DNA of 64,000 bases from Symbiodinium natans (Eukaryota; Sar; Dinophyceae; Suessiales; Symbiodiniaceae). The notes beneath the pieces are model-generated. The model was not told where the DNA came from. It saw only the letters and a list, made by a program, of their open reading frames with translations, and did not search any database. Below, one piece after another: positions 28,669-39,880 of this stretch. The number at the start of each line of letters is the position of its first letter. Position 1 is the stretch's first letter. The position numbers and the translations under genes were made by a program. The stretch is taken from assembly GCA_905221605.1 (NCBI GenBank), contig CAJNDS010002490.1:806001-870000 (forward strand), in the 5' to 3' direction.

Positions 28669-29603
28669 GGTAGCAAGCCCGAACCCTGAAATCTGTCGGC
28701 GGTCAGGGGGTTCGAAAAGTGGTTCAGTGTTCCAGGATTTGAGATTCGGCGCCTCAACCCGAAACCCCCACTAAGGTTTAGGGATTCAGGGTTTAGGGTT
28801 TAGGGAGGGTTCAGGGTTTAGCGTTTACGGTTTAGGGTTTAGAGTTTAGAGTTTGGGGTGTGGGTGGTATGACAGCATTGACTAGGCAGGTTCTTGTGGG
28901 AACACAGCCGCCCATATCCTCCCCACAGCCACCCCCTAAACCCTAAACCCTATACCCTCAACCCCCAAAAACCCTGAATCCCGAAGTCTAAGCCCATAAC
29001 GCCGTAACCTCAAAACTCTCAACTACCAACCCTAAACCCCTCGAAGCAATAGCCAAAGTCCCCTAGACCGTAAACTCTCCCTCAACCCTAAACCTTAGAC
29101 CCTCGACCCTAAACCCGACACCCGCAGCCCCAAGCCCTAAACCCGAAACCCTAAGCCCCACGCCCTAAAGCCGAAAGCCCAAACCCCAAACCCTAAGCTC
29201 TAAACCCAAATTTCCAAGCCCCTAAAGCCAGAGTGCAGTGAGCTCTGGGTCTCTGGGCTGAGGGGAGCTTTGGTAGCAGCGGGTTTGGGATTTAGGGTTT
29301 AGGGCTTAGGGTTTGGGGTTTAGGTCTTCGAACCTCATCTTCTGGGCTTCATTTGCATTGGGTTGCAGTGCAGGCACCTGAACCCCCTAACATCTTCACC
29401 CTTTAAGCCCTGAACCCTAAACCATGAAACCCTAAACCCTAACCCCCGACCCTAAACCCCAAACCCCAAACCCCAAACCCTAAACCCTAAACCCTTCAAC
29501 CTTAAACACTTACCCCCGAAACGCTGGGGGCCTTCTCGGAGATCCGAGAAAGGAAAGAGCGCTGACCTGGGGGTTTCTTTCCGTCCCTTAATATGGCCCC
29601 TTA
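28669..29603. other. Degenerate telomere-like region
   Basis: Alternating decayed G-strand (28780-28860, 29285-29325) and C-strand (28930-29220, 29400-29500) motifs with unique islands. No gene. Confidence 0.5.
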
Positions 29604-29718
29604 GGGTTTAGGGTTTAGGGTTTAGGGCTTAGGGCTTAGGGTTTAGGGTTTAGGGTTTACGGTTTAGGGTTTAGGGTTTAGGGTTTAGGGCTTAGGGCTT
29701 AGGGTTTAGGGTTTAGGG
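29604..29718 (+). repeat. Interstitial telomeric tract
   Basis: About 16 units, TTTAGGG with CTTAGGG and TTTACGG variants. Confidence 0.95.
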
Positions 29719-29818
29719 AGAGCCTAATACCCCTTAATTCAGGAATGTACCTTCAAGTATAAAGGGATCCTTAGTATGATTTAAGCAATATTCCTTACTT
29801 AAGGGGTATTGGGCTCTT
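29718..29818. mobile_element. Family D element, compact complete copy
   Basis: Arms GAGCCTAATACCCCTTAATT and ACTTAAGGGGTATTGGGCTC, centre AAAGGGATCCTTAGTATGAT. About 100 bp, useful as the unexpanded reference. Confidence 0.85.
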
Positions 29819-30340
29819 AGGGTTAGGGTTGTACATGCTCCCTTCAGAGGGTCCCTTACCTTCTTTACAGGGTTTGAAGTATGGCCCCTTGGGTGTTCTA
29901 GGTAGAGAAGGGGGTGTGAAGGTTGTCCCATTTAAGGGCCCATACCATGGGATCATGGAACTACCCTCAGATGCAGTGTCTAGGGGTTCAGGCGTTTGAT
30001 AGTTTAGGAGTTGAGAGCACTTCTGCTTGGGGCTTGACCCCAAAACCCTGAACCCTAAACCCTGGCCCTAAACCCTAAACCCTAAACCCTGGCCCTAAAC
30101 CCTAAACCCTAAACCCTAAACCCTAAACCCTAGGGTTTCAGGCGTTGAGGGCTTAAAGGCGCCCAGGCTTTCAGGGACAAGGGTTGATGTGTGGCTTCGG
30201 CTTCCCGAAGGGTGCTTGAAGTATGTGCTTCGGAGCTGCTACAGCCTACACCACGAACATCTGGCTTGGAAGAAAGAGCTGGGGTTTAGAGAACGGTGTA
30301 GAGAATCTAGAATAGCCCAATATAGACCCTATATGGGCCA
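29819..30340. other. Intergenic with CCCTAAA tract
   Basis: 30044-30132 is a C-orientation telomeric tract with CCCTGGCCCTAAA variants. Flanking sequence shows no supported gene; an 86-codon frame at 30189 runs into C-runs. Confidence 0.45.
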
Positions 30341-30760
30341 GCATGGGCGCATCCCCCCCCCCCCCTGTGGTTCACGGTGGGTTTTGGGTCCCCCCCCCCC
30401 CTTGTGGTTCATGGTCCGTGGTTCATGGGTTTGTGATTTAGGGGTTTAGGGTTAGGCTGTAGAGTTCAGGATGTTCACTTTGGTCCATTGGTTCATTGTG
30501 GGTTTAGAGTTTAATCAGGGTTCAAGGTTTGGGGTAATGGTAGGTTTGCGGTTTCCCCTCTCCCCCTGTGGTTCGTGCTGAGTTTACGGTTCAGGGTTCA
30601 GGGTTAAAGCGGCTAAGGTTTCGGGTTTACCCTTCTCCCTTCTGTCGTTCATTGGTGGGTTTAGGTTTTTAGGGTTATGGTTCAGGGTGTGGGGTTTAGG
30701 CTGAGGTTTCTCTGTCCTCCCCTGTGGTCCGTGGTGTTTTTAGGGTTAACAGGCAGGGTT
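30341..30760. repeat. Degenerate CCCCTGTGGTTC repeat
   Basis: CCCTGTGGTTC or close variants at about 30362, 30399, 30563, 30641 and 30720, usually followed by TGGTGGGTTTA-like sequence and preceded by C-runs. Confidence 0.6.
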
Positions 30761-31260
30761 TGGGGGGGATGCCATTGGGGGGGGGATACCATTGGGGGGG
30801 CGGGGGTCGATTACGCGGAACGCGGGCGCATATAAACCTCACAATCCCTGTAAGCCCCATAAACCCTGCAAGCACGATGAAGCCCGAAATCCCCGTCCTT
30901 GACCCTAAACCTTAAACCCTAAACCCTGAGCCCTGAAGCCTTTATGTCAAAAGACTGAACCCCCGAGTCGTTGGGTTTTTTGGGCTCATGGCGTTTACGG
31001 GGCGTGTAGGAAGATTGTACCGCCTGAAGGGTTAATAGGGCTTTGAGGGTGTGTAGGGCTCAAAGTGTTTGCAGAGATTGTAGGCTTTATAGGGTAGTTT
31101 ATACGGCTTAAAGGGGTTATAGGGCTTGTAGATTATCCGGCTTGAAGCGTTTATGGGGCTCGTAGGGTTTATAGGGCTTTATATGGCTTAAAGGGTTTAT
31201 AGGCCTTCAGGTTTTGTAGGGCTTACGGCTTGAAGGGTTTATAGGGCTTGCAGGGTCCAT
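30761..31260. repeat. Degenerate GGGTTTATAGGGCTT-type repeats
   Basis: 31030-31250 alternates GGGTTTATAGGG, GGGCTTGTAGG and GGCTTAAAGGG; a decayed telomere-like field. G9 run near 30777. Confidence 0.55.
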
Positions 31261-31414
31261 AGATTGGGTTCTGCGCGTGAAGGAGTTAGGGTTTATGGGA
31301 AAGTATGGGTTTTGCGGTTTAGTCGGTGGATAGGGTTGACAGGGTTGAAAGTGTTTTCGGTCTTTCAGATAAGAGGGTGTAACATAAACCCTTTCACTCT
31401 TAAAGCCTCTAGTT

Positions 31415-31525
31415 CTTGATAGCCCAGTAACCATAGTGTAATGCGGGTACCCTTTTTGGTGTTGGTCACTTTTATATGGGAACCGAAAACCCAAACAGGC
31501 CAGAGTGGTACCCTTAGCTACTAAG
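31415..31525. mobile_element. Foldback element, family G
   Basis: Ends TGATAGCCCAGTAACCATAG and GTGGTACCCTTAGCTACTAA, with GGTACCCTTTTTGGTGTTGG inside. Copies at 45353, 52613, 61242, and halves at 34505 and 41717. Confidence 0.8.
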
Positions 31526-31544
31526 AAACTGAACCCTTTACCCA

Positions 31545-31700
31545 ACCCTAAACCCTGAACCCTAAAACCCTAAAACCCTAAAACCCTAAAACCCTAAAAC
31601 CCTAAAACCCTAAAACCCTAAAACCCTAAAACCCTAAAACCCTAAAACCCTAAAACCCTAAAACCCTAAAACCCTAAAACCCTAAAACCCTAAACCCTCC
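31545..31700 (-). repeat. (AAAACCCT)n 8-mer array
   Basis: About 16 uniform 8-mers, distinct from the 7-mer telomeric unit. Confidence 0.95.
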
Positions 31701-31762
31701 TTGAATACGGGCGGCGCTTGTCGAGTCGAATTGAGGCATGGGGAAGGTGACAATGATCACAA

Positions 31763-32170
31763 GTGGAACCTGCGGCCCACGGTTATGCAGTAAACCCTAA
31801 ACCCAAAACCCAAAACCCAAAACCCTAAACCCTAAACCCCAAACCCTTGCAGTTTAAGCAAGTCATTGGAGGTTCATGGCACGTATTAACCCAACTAAAA
31901 AAGTGGGAACCTGCGGCCCACTGTTATGCAGTTTAAGTTGGGATGTTCCCCCTTCTAGTAACAGTCCTTAATTGGGATTCTAGTACCCCCCCCCCCCTAT
32001 TAAAGTCCCTATTCAGGACTGTTAGTACGAGGGGGAACATCCCAAAGGTTAGGGTTCAAGTGTACATCTTAGGGTTTTTTGGGGTTTTATTGGAGGTTCA
32101 TGGTACGTATTAACCCAACCAAAAGCTGCACTTATAGCGCAATGATAACCATGTTCGGGCGCCCAAAGGT
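31763..32170. mobile_element. Cluster of family A halves, family B and a local duplication
   Basis: Family A left ends at 31865 and 32092 lack right ends. Family B lies at 31933-32045 (TTGGGATGTTCCCCCTTCTA / GGGGGAACATCCCAA). GGAACCTGCGGCCCAC and TTATGCAGT occur at 31766 and again at 31906, so a segment is duplicated. Confidence 0.6.
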
Positions 32171-32383
32171 CGCCTTGGGGTTAAAGCGTCCGGTCCCCAG
32201 TCCCCAGTTGGCTGCTTAGGGGCTCTGGTTTCAAAGCTTGGACCCTCCGAAAATGTTCCTTCCCCACCACGCACCCCTTTACCCCCTGGCCCTAAACCCT
32301 AAACCCTAAATCCTAAGTCGAGCTTGGTAGCCTCAGCAACCATGCTATTAACGGGTTGGCTCCTTTCTAAGGGACCCCAGGCT

Positions 32384-32481
32384 CCCCTAAACCCTAAACC
32401 CTAAACCCTAAACCCTAAACCCTAAACCCTAAACCCTAAACCCTAAACCCTAAACCCTAAACCCTAAACCCTAAACCCCCA

Positions 32482-32527
<46 letters not shown>

Positions 32528-32530
32528 CGT
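32384..32530 (-). repeat. Telomeric tract, then poly-A and (AC)n
   Basis: About 13 CCCTAAA units, then A-run of about 32 and (AC)8. Confidence 0.95.
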
Positions 32531-32693
32531 GTAAGGCGAGGCTGATTTTGGGCCCTGTTTCGGCGGCCCAATGTACCTACCAGGGTCCTTTCTTGCCTTG
32601 ATGTTCCTACTACATTCTTGGGGTGCCCTGTTTGGGGTGCCCATGAACGTCCCTTTGTCGAAATAGCGCAACCCTCCGGAACCCCCTGAAGAG

Positions 32694-32985
32694 GGTTTAG
32701 GTTTAGGGTTTAGGGTTTAGGGTTTGGGGTTTAGGGTTTAGGGTTTAGGGTTTAGGGTTTAGATTTTAGGGTTCAGGGTTTAGGGTTAGGGTTTAGGGTT
32801 TAGGGTTTAGGGTTTAGGGTTTAGGGTTTAGGGTTTAGGGTTTAGGGTTTAGGGTTTAGGGTTTAGGGTTTAGGGTTTATGGTTTAGGGTTTAGGGTTTA
32901 GGGTTTAGGGTTTAGGGTTTAGGGTTTAGGGTTTAGGGTTTAGGTTTAGGGCTTAGGGTTTAGGGCTTAAGTTTAGCGTTTGGGC
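32694..32985 (+). repeat. Long interstitial telomeric tract
   Basis: About 40 TTTAGGG units, one of the longest in the window, with scattered single-base variants. Confidence 0.96.
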
Positions 32986-33157
32986 TTGTGCATCAGCCGG
33001 CGTGGCTGTCTGTAGAGAGGGCCCTCGTACCAAACAGGGTGCAACATCATCTAGGTTTGGGTTTTAGAGTTTAGGGCTTAGGGTTTAAGGTTAAGGGTTT
33101 AGGGTTGGGGGTTTTAGGTGTAGGGTTTGGGATTTTCGGGTCTGAACCCTGACCTAA

Positions 33158-33287
33158 ACTTGGCTGCACTTAGGGGGTAGCTATAAATTTAATTTTTAGC
33201 TGCCTTATTAAGAAACCCAATAAACCCAAAAAGGCTAAGGATCTAAAGTTACAGCAAAAAACCACAAAGTAAAGAAAACCTGAAGGG
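33158..33287 (+). repeat. Family E element
   Basis: Complete copy including the tail ACCACAAAGTAAAGAAAACC also present at 42429-42558. Confidence 0.88.
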
Positions 33288-33750
33288 TGTGAGTTTAGGG
33301 TCTATTCCACAGGCTAAGGTGTAGGAAATACGCATGGGTTTTGGGTCCGTGCTCAGAAACCGACAGGCAATGGCGTTTCGGCGTGGGAACTAATTACAAG
33401 CTGCCGTGTCGACACATCGGCATGATGGGCCCAGGGTTTTTAAGGTTTAGGATATAAGATGGCAAGTAAAATCCTACACTCCGAAACCCTCAAGGGCCTT
33501 AAACGCGTTGCGCAGGCCTTGAACGTCCAACTCGAAACCCCAGGCATACCGAACCGAAATGAAAATGGTAGAAGGTTTAGGGTTGCGGGTGGCCACCCTC
33601 GGCCCAACACCCTAAACCTAGAACCCTTTTAGTTTTAGGGTTGGTGTAAGGGCCGGCTCAAAACCACACACCAAGCAGGACTTCCTTCGCTGCATCGACC
33701 ACTGGCCAAGAAAGAACGACCTTGGTTCCATGCGGGTTCAATCGTCTCGT
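33288..33750. other. Unique intergenic sequence
   Basis: Mixed composition, no frame or repeat family recognised. Confidence 0.4.
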
Positions 33751-33754
<4 letters not shown>

Positions 33755-33794
<40 letters not shown>

Positions 33795-33865
33795 TATATT
33801 TATTTATTTATTCATTTATTCATCTTTTATTTATGTTTATTTGCTTATATCTATATTTATACGCG
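33755..33865. repeat. (CT)n, (TA)n and TTTA microsatellite
   Basis: CT x10, TA x5-6 blocks and TTTATTTATT-like sequence. Confidence 0.9.
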
Positions 33866-34693
33866 TGTGCAAAAAAAACACATGACATAGCAATATAACA
33901 CGAAGATTGTACTTTGCTGTAACAGAAGACATATATGTTATGCGGTACACATACATGTCATCTCTCTCTCCCGAAGGCGAAAAGCGCGTCCAAGCCTAGA
34001 CCGCCTGTCAGCAGCCCAGTCTAGCAAGCGGGCTCCTTTCCAAAAAAATTACCGAGGGTGCATTAGCTGCCTCATCTGGGATCGGTCTTGAGATAAAGGT
34101 TGTAGTGTCCGTATCAAATCGGTGTTTCCAAACCATTGTGAGTGGAGGGTCGACTGGGTTGCGTAGAAAAGGCATGAGAATGTTCATATACCCTAGGCGG
34201 CACGCGATTCTGAAGCAGATATTGCTGTCGAGTATAAGCCTCTGTCATGGCGAGTTCGGCCCAGTGTATTCTGGGTGATCCGACACGTCGTTGAGGAAAT
34301 TGTAAATAATTGTGGGAGGAGTTGAAACAAAATGGTGTTCGAGCTGGGCTTTGTCGCGAAATAGATGACCTAGATATGCGATTCTGGCCGATTGTATGTG
34401 TTGAGAGGGAGGTTTAAGAGATATATACTCATTGGAGCATTGGTCATCTGTGGGTGAAAGCACCCTAGGAAAAAAGGAGCTCTTAATAGAGAAAATCTTG
34501 CACAAGGCTGGTTACTTTATAAGGGAACCCTAAACCAACAAAGGGAAAAGGGTACCACTGGGCTACTAAGATGGCTTCTTTGGTGCGATGATGGGGGGGC
34601 GCGCCGCGTGGATTGTGTTGCTGCTGTGCTGACCAGGGAAATCGGGCGATAGCTACTAGGAGACTTGGGGTCTTTCTTGTTACCTTTGTAAAT

Positions 34694-34781
34694 CCTAAAC
34701 CCTAAACCCTAAACCCTAAACCCTAAACCCTAAACCCTAAACCCTAAACCCTAAACCCTAAACCCTAAACCCTAAACCCTA
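34694..34781 (-). repeat. Telomeric tract inside LINE RT
   Basis: About 12 CCCTAAA units between the PVELWK and YRPISL motifs. The roughly 30-40 residues normally between those motifs are missing. Confidence 0.95.
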
Positions 34782-34889
34782 AAAGAAAGAATCTGGGGGC
34801 AAATTTTCCAGAGCTCTACCGGAATCCCATTCGGTCCTCGAGCTTTACGGTGGCGCATTCTTGGGAGGGCTGCTTCGACTTCAGACTCT

Positions 34890-35031
34890 GCTTGGAGGTT
34901 CATGGTACTTACTAACCAACTAAAACTGTACTTGTAACTGTAGTTATAACCATATTGGGGCACTTAAGGGTCTTATAAGTGGGTTATAAGTACAGTTACA
35001 ATTGGTTAATAAGTACCATGAACCTCCAAGT
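34890..35031. mobile_element. Family A element inserted in LINE remnant
   Basis: 142-bp short form between the pre-RT segment and EVEAAL. Both flanks are LINE sequence in the same orientation. Confidence 0.9.
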
Positions 35032-35219
35032 GCGAAAGGAGAGCTTGGCATGTCTGCAGGCGGAGAAAACTCACGATCGGAGATAGGCGGTGCTTCCGAT
35101 GGGCACCACACTTCTTTTGAAAAGTACATAGCTAGAACTTCCGCTTTTTGCCGTTGGGTTGAGTGACCCCTTGGGTTTGAGGGGTATAGGGCTTTCGAAT
35201 AAGTCTTAAGGTGGCCCAT

Positions 35220-35625
35220 TGCTTCGAGGGTGGTCCTTTACTTCCCTGGAAGAGTTGAAAGCAGAGGTGCATACATATACTATACTATATATATGTATAT
35301 ACATTATATATTATATTATATTATGTTATATAGTATTATATTCGATAATAAAGCAATATAGTAGATATGTCACTAGAGGAGGCTTGCTTCAACCTCCGAA
35401 ACAGCCGTTGCCCAGGCACATGTCTCTAGCTGTCGGCAGGCGTCTGTGTAGGAGAGGCTACCAGCAGCTAGACGTCCTAAACCCTAAACCCTAAACCCTA
35501 AGCCCTCAAGCCGCCTCTGCGGGAAGAGGTCTAGGCCTTTTGGGCACTTCGTCATGACGGGCTTTTGGATTTAGTGTGTTCGGTTGCCCCCGGGAAGCCC
35601 AAGCCGAACGCTCTAGAGGCCTTCT
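35220..35625. other. AT-rich microsatellite and possible LINE 5' flank
   Basis: 35272-35350 is TATA-rich. 35365-35480 is unique and might extend the LINE. CCCTAAA x3 at 35478. Confidence 0.4.
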
Positions 35626-35735
35626 CTTGGCTGCACTTCGGAGGGTAGCTATAAATTTAATTTTGAACTGCCTTATTAAGAAACCCAATAGACCCAAAAA
35701 GGGCTAAGGATCTAAAGTTACGGTAAAGAACCACA
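35626..35735 (+). repeat. Family E element
   Basis: CTTGGCTGCACTTCGGAGGG through AAAGTTACGGTAAAGAACCA, truncated tail. Confidence 0.85.
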
Positions 35736-35749
35736 GGACTAGCGAGCAA

Positions 35750-36064
35750 TTTTAGGGTTTAGGGTTTAGCGTTTAGGGTTTAGGGTTTAGGGTTTAACAG
35801 TCAGCGACAAGGACCTATGATCAAAAAGGAACATAGCTCGAGGCCGCTAAACTCTAAACCCGAACCCCTAAACCCTAAACCTTCAAGCCTAAACCCCAAA
35901 CCTTAGACACTCAACCTTCAACCAGAAACCCTGAACCCTAAAAGAGAAACCCTAAACCCGAGAAGAACTTGAGCCAAGGGACAGGCAGCGCCACAGAGAA
36001 AGGGGTGGCCGAAACTGCCGCAGTTGCCGGGCTTATTGATGCCTGGGTTTTTGGACCCATGAAG
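35750..36064. other. Degenerate telomeric motifs and unique DNA
   Basis: Short G-strand run at 35752-35795, C-strand decay at 35850-35960. CTTGAGCCAA on plus at 35968 is the complement of TTGGCTCAAG. Confidence 0.45.
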
Positions 36065-36375
36065 AGGGCTGGGGTTTAGGGTTTAGGGTTTAGGATTTAG
36101 GGTTTAGGGTTTAGGGTTTGGGGTTTGGGGTTTAGGGTTTCGGGTTTGGGGTTTGGGGTTTGGGGTTTGGGGTTTAGGGTTTGGGGTTTTTCGGGTTTAG
36201 GGTTTAGGGTTTGGGGTTTTTCGGGTTTAGGGCTTAGGGTTTACGGTTTAGAGTTTAGGGTTTAGGGTTTAGGGTTTAGGGTTTAGGGTTAGGGCCTTAG
36301 GGTTTAGGGTTTGGGTTGCGGGTTTAGGGTTTTCGGTTTAGGGTTTGGGGTTTACGGTTTAGGGTTTAGGGTAAA
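36065..36375 (+). repeat. Telomeric tract with TTTGGGG and TTTTTCGGG variants
   Basis: About 40 units in sub-blocks. GGTTTGGGGTTTTTCGGGTT occurs twice (36178, 36207). Confidence 0.94.
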
Positions 36376-37690
36376 CCCTGAAAAAAGGGTGGAGTTTTTT
36401 TTTGGGTCTGTTTTTGGGGGGGGTGCCTTTTTTTTTGGTCGATTTTCTTGGTTTTCGTTAGGAAAAACCCTACTTTCCGCACATTTTGGACGGATTTTCT
36501 GTCATTTCCCTTAGGTTTTCGTTGGTTTTTCCTTAGGGAAACCCGATTTGCTTTACATTTTGGACGGATTTCCTGTCATTTCCCTTCGGTTTTCCTTGGT
36601 TTTTCCTTGGGAAACCCTATTTTCCTTACATTTCGGACAGATATCCTGTCATTTCCTTCGTTTCTTGGGTTTTGGGGCACGCTTGGTACGGCTTAAAAGA
36701 AGCGGGGGGGGTTGGGAGGGGGGCAGCCCCCCCCCACTTGCAAACACCTCTTGGGCTTTGAAGCACGCTCTGCACGGCCTAAAAAAAGCGGGGGGGGGGG
36801 GTTGGGGGGGGGCGCACCCCCCCCCCCCCCATTTGCAAACACAATGCTCACACGATGTTTTTCAACTAGTTTCTTGGTTTTTGAAGCCGCTTGGTACGGC
36901 TTAAAAGAAGCGGGGGGGGGGGGTTGGGGGGGGGCGCAGCCCCCGCCCCATTTGCAAACACCCTGCTCACATGATGGGTGTCAACAAGTTTCTTGGGCTG
37001 TGAAGCACGCTCTGCACGGCTTGAAAAAAAACGAGGTTCTCGTTGGTTTTTCCTAAGGAAACCCTATTCAGATTACATTTTGGACGGATTTCGTCAAATG
37101 TAAACGCGTACGTTGCTTTTCCTTAGTTTTTCCTCGGGAAAACCCTATTTGGTTCGTTTTCTTGGTTTCTATCATTCCCTCTAAATTTTCATCGGATTCA
37201 TACTACTTTTCTTCAACTAGTTTCTCGGGCTTTGAAGCACGCTTGGTACGGCTTGGTTAGCCCCCCCCCGGCTCACATGATGGGTGTCAAAAGTTTCTTG
37301 GGCTTTGAAGCACGCTCTGCACGGCTTTAAAAAAAAAGCGGGGGGTTGGGGGGGGCGTAGCTTCCCCCCCATTTGCAAACACAATGCTCACACGATGTTT
37401 TTCAACTAGTTTCTTGGGCTTCGAAGCACGCTTGGTATTGCTTAAAAAAAACGGCGGGGGTTGGGGGGGGGGGGGGGGGGGCGCAGCCCCCCCCCCCACT
37501 TGCAAACACCCTGCTCACATGATGGGTGTCAACAAGTTTCTTGGGCTTTGAAGCGCGCTCTGCACGGCTTAAAAAAAAAGCGGGGGGGTTGGGGGTGGGG
37601 GGGGGGGGGCCCCCCCCCCCCCCCCCCCATTTGCAAACGCAATGCTCACACGATGTTTTTCAACTTTTCAACTAGTTTCTTGGGCTTTGA
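36376..37690. repeat. Minisatellite block with G-run/C-run palindromes
   Basis: 36460-36660: three copies of about 75 bp (TTTTGGACGGATTT.CTGTCA ... GGGAAACCC). 36685-37690: about seven copies, roughly 90-125 bp apart, of GGCTTAAAA..AGCGGGGGG, GTTGGGGGG, GCGCAGCCCCCCC, CATTTGCAAACAC and TCTTGGGCTTTGAAGCACGC. The G-run and C-run within each unit can pair. Pro/Gly-rich frames here are artefacts. Confidence 0.9.
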
Positions 37691-37697
37691 AGCACGC

Positions 37698-37868
37698 TTC
37701 CTTTCTTCCTTCCTTGCTTCCTTCCTTTCTTCCTTCCTTCCTTCCTTGCTTCCTTCCTTTCTTCCTTCCTTCCTTTCTTCCTTCCTTCCTTGTTTTCTTC
37801 CTTTCTGTCTTCCTTCCTTCCTTCCTTCCTTCCTTCCTTCCTTTCTTTCTTTCCTTCTTTCCTTCTAA
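37698..37868. repeat. (CTTC)n microsatellite
   Basis: CCTT/TTCC tetranucleotide array starting inside the last minisatellite unit. Confidence 0.97.
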
Positions 37869-38270
37869 AACCTACCAGACATAACGCTTTCCGATGAAAA
37901 TACAGAGGGAATTACGGTTTTTCGTACGAACAACCACGAAAAAGCATCAAATCCTTTAAAAAATAGAGGGAATGGTGGTTTTCTTAGGAAAAACCAAGAA
38001 AATCGACCAAAAAAAATAGACCCCCCCCCCCCCCCCCCCCCAACAAAAAAAAAAAAAAAACCCAAAAAAATAGGCTCTCCAAAAGGGTGACCCAGAATCA
38101 CTCCAACCGCATACTAGCCCCGAAAGTAGCCTAGGAATAGAATAAACAGTGTACCCTCTTGGTTTAAAGAGGCTTATGACGGGAGCCTAAACCCCTAAAA
38201 AGAGGAATAGGGGCCCACTCCAGGTCCTAAGGACGCCCCTCAAGCCTCAGCAGAGAAAGTCTACAGGGGT
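37869..38270. other. Inverted copy of minisatellite flank, then unique DNA
   Basis: 37975-38005 (GTTTTCTTAGGAAAAACCAAGA) is the reverse complement type of 36430-36470. C18 and A18 runs at 38023-38060. No gene after that. Confidence 0.5.
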
Positions 38271-39040
38271 TTAGGGTTTAGGGTTTAGGGTTTCGGGTTT
38301 AGGGATGAGGGATGTCAGTATGCATGTGTGTATGTACGCATGCCCTGTATGCATGTGGCTGGGCGCAAGGAGGGCGGGAGATTACCTCGGCTTTGTTGAC
38401 TCTGTACATCCTATGCTTCACCAATCCTAGGAAACAGGGATGGTTTCGGGGGAAAATCTGTACTGTGCGTGCTCGTAGGGGTGGGTGTGCACATAACAGC
38501 CGCCAGAAAGTTTGCTGTGTTTAGGGCTTAGGGTTTTGGGGACTCTGGGTTTAGGGTTCAAGGTTTCGGGTTGAGGGTTCCAACCCGTCAAACCCTAACC
38601 CCCCCAACCTAAACCAGAAAAACTCTGAAGGCCAAGTGAAGTCCATATTTCACGTACGACGTAACCCTAAACCCTAAACCCTAAACCATTAGGTGATTCG
38701 AAACTCCTGGGGATCGTGTCCCACACCAGCTACTCAAATCAACTGGGGTAGGTTTGGGGGGGCCCTGTAACATGTTTTAATGGCTTTATACAGATTGCAT
38801 AGGGGATTAAGGGTAGTGAAATATTAAGATCAGACCTACCCCCGTCAAGGTCGAATCCTCCGTGTAGGGTTGGGCTTAGGGTTCATTGGGCGCATGTTGC
38901 CTTGCTGGGTGTTTTTGATAAAAATCGTTTACCCGCTGTAGACCGTGCTCCCCCTTTAGGACCCTCAAAACAGGACCCCACATGCCCCCGTCAACCCTCT
39001 AGCTACTGTTAACTTTGATTCCCATGGCGTTGAGTGCCCG
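38271..39040. other. Intergenic with family M copy
   Basis: Short telomeric runs at 38272-38305 and 38663-38690. Family M at 38755-38830 (GGTTTGGGGGGGCCCTGTAA, TGGCTTTATA) also occurs at 44180-44260. No convincing gene. Confidence 0.45.
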
Positions 39041-39201
39041 AAGAGCCCAATACCCCTTCATTAAGGAATCTTCCCTAAATCATATTAAGGATCCCTTCAT
39101 AATTCAAGGTATATTCCTTAATTAAGGAATATTCCCTAAATCATACTAAGGATCCCTTTATATTTAAGGTATATTCCCTAGTTAAGGAGTATTGGGCTCT
39201 C
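39041..39201. mobile_element. Family D element with internal duplication
   Basis: AAGAGCCCAATACCCCTTCA and AGGAGTATTGGGCTCTCT ends. TTCCCTAAATCATA.TAAGGA occurs twice, at 39071 and 39133. Confidence 0.85.
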
Positions 39202-39294
39202 TGGGTGCTGCCGGCCAGGATGGGATACTCCTTGTTCGTCATGCCCATGCAACCCGGATCCTAAACTTGTAAACATGGGAACCATGCCAGCATC

Positions 39295-39600
39295 TAAACC
39301 CTAAACCCTAAACCCTAAACCCTAAACCCTAAACCCATGGACGCCCACTTCTGCGGAGCTTCCTCCCCAGATCTCAAGTCCGACGTCACGACCAGACAAC
39401 TTGCACTCCCTTTCGATGGCACCGGCACCTTTCACAAAAAACACAGGAGCCTTTCGCAGTTCAAGACAAGCAGCGCTGCGGCACAGCTTCCGCAAAGACT
39501 TACCTTCTTGCCGAGAAGTTTCGCATGCCCCTTCCCGGCCCGAATTTCCGCGAGTAGTTAAACTTGAGCATCCGTCTGTGTAGAGGCCCTAAACAAGCCT
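39295..39600 (+). other. Telomeric run and short coding-like frame
   Basis: CCCTAAA x6 (39295-39335), then an ATG-started 74-codon frame (39337-39561). Its composition is plausible but it has no domain, homologue or splice signal that I can support. Confidence 0.3.
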
Positions 39601-39604
39601 TATA

Positions 39605-39735
39605 GGGTTTAGGGTTTGCTTCGAAACTCTTTTGACTTAGTAAGTCTACTTAGCATCCCGTAGAAACCGAAGATGCCATAACCCACCTTACTGACCCCAA
39701 TGAAGAAGTCAAAAGGGATTTTTGAGGAAGCCCTA
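39605..39735. mobile_element. Family H element, uninterrupted reference
   Basis: AAACTCTTTTGACTTAGTAA and GAAGTCAAAAGGGATTTTTG arms. Carries AAGTCTACTTAGCATCCC where the 5.9-kb copy has a telomeric insert. Confidence 0.75.
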
Positions 39736-39880
39736 CACTAAGCTCCTAAACCCTTAAACCACTAAGCCATAAAAAGGGTTTAGGGCTCAGGGCGTAGGAA
39801 GATCTCGGTCCGCAGAATGGCTCCCAGGCAGCCAGGCCGCTGTAGGACTGGCACCACAAGCGATCCACTGAATGGTGCCT

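Larger units (their letters stand above)
33985..35219 (-). pseudogene. LINE (non-LTR retrotransposon) RT remnant
   Basis: Reads on the minus strand. From high to low coordinates: a pre-RT segment (35040-35170, KAEVLAMYFSKEVW); the RT entry motif (34785-34892, EVEAALPRMRHRKARGPNGI then PVELWK), close to the classic LINE EV..AL..MK.GKA.GPDGIP.E.WK; the next RT motif (34605-34693, KGNKKDPKSPSSYRPISLVS), the usual YRPISLL block; and a post-RT segment (34245-34505, ARIAYLGHLFRDKAQLEH). It is broken by a family A element (34890-35031), a telomeric tract (34694-34781) and a family G half (34505-34571). Catalytic YADD was not found. Inactive remnant. Confidence 0.85.

Noticed and set aside
36461-37868. 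Pro/Gly and Ser/Phe/Leu-rich frames
   Set aside because: Generated by the G/C-run minisatellite and the CTTC microsatellite.
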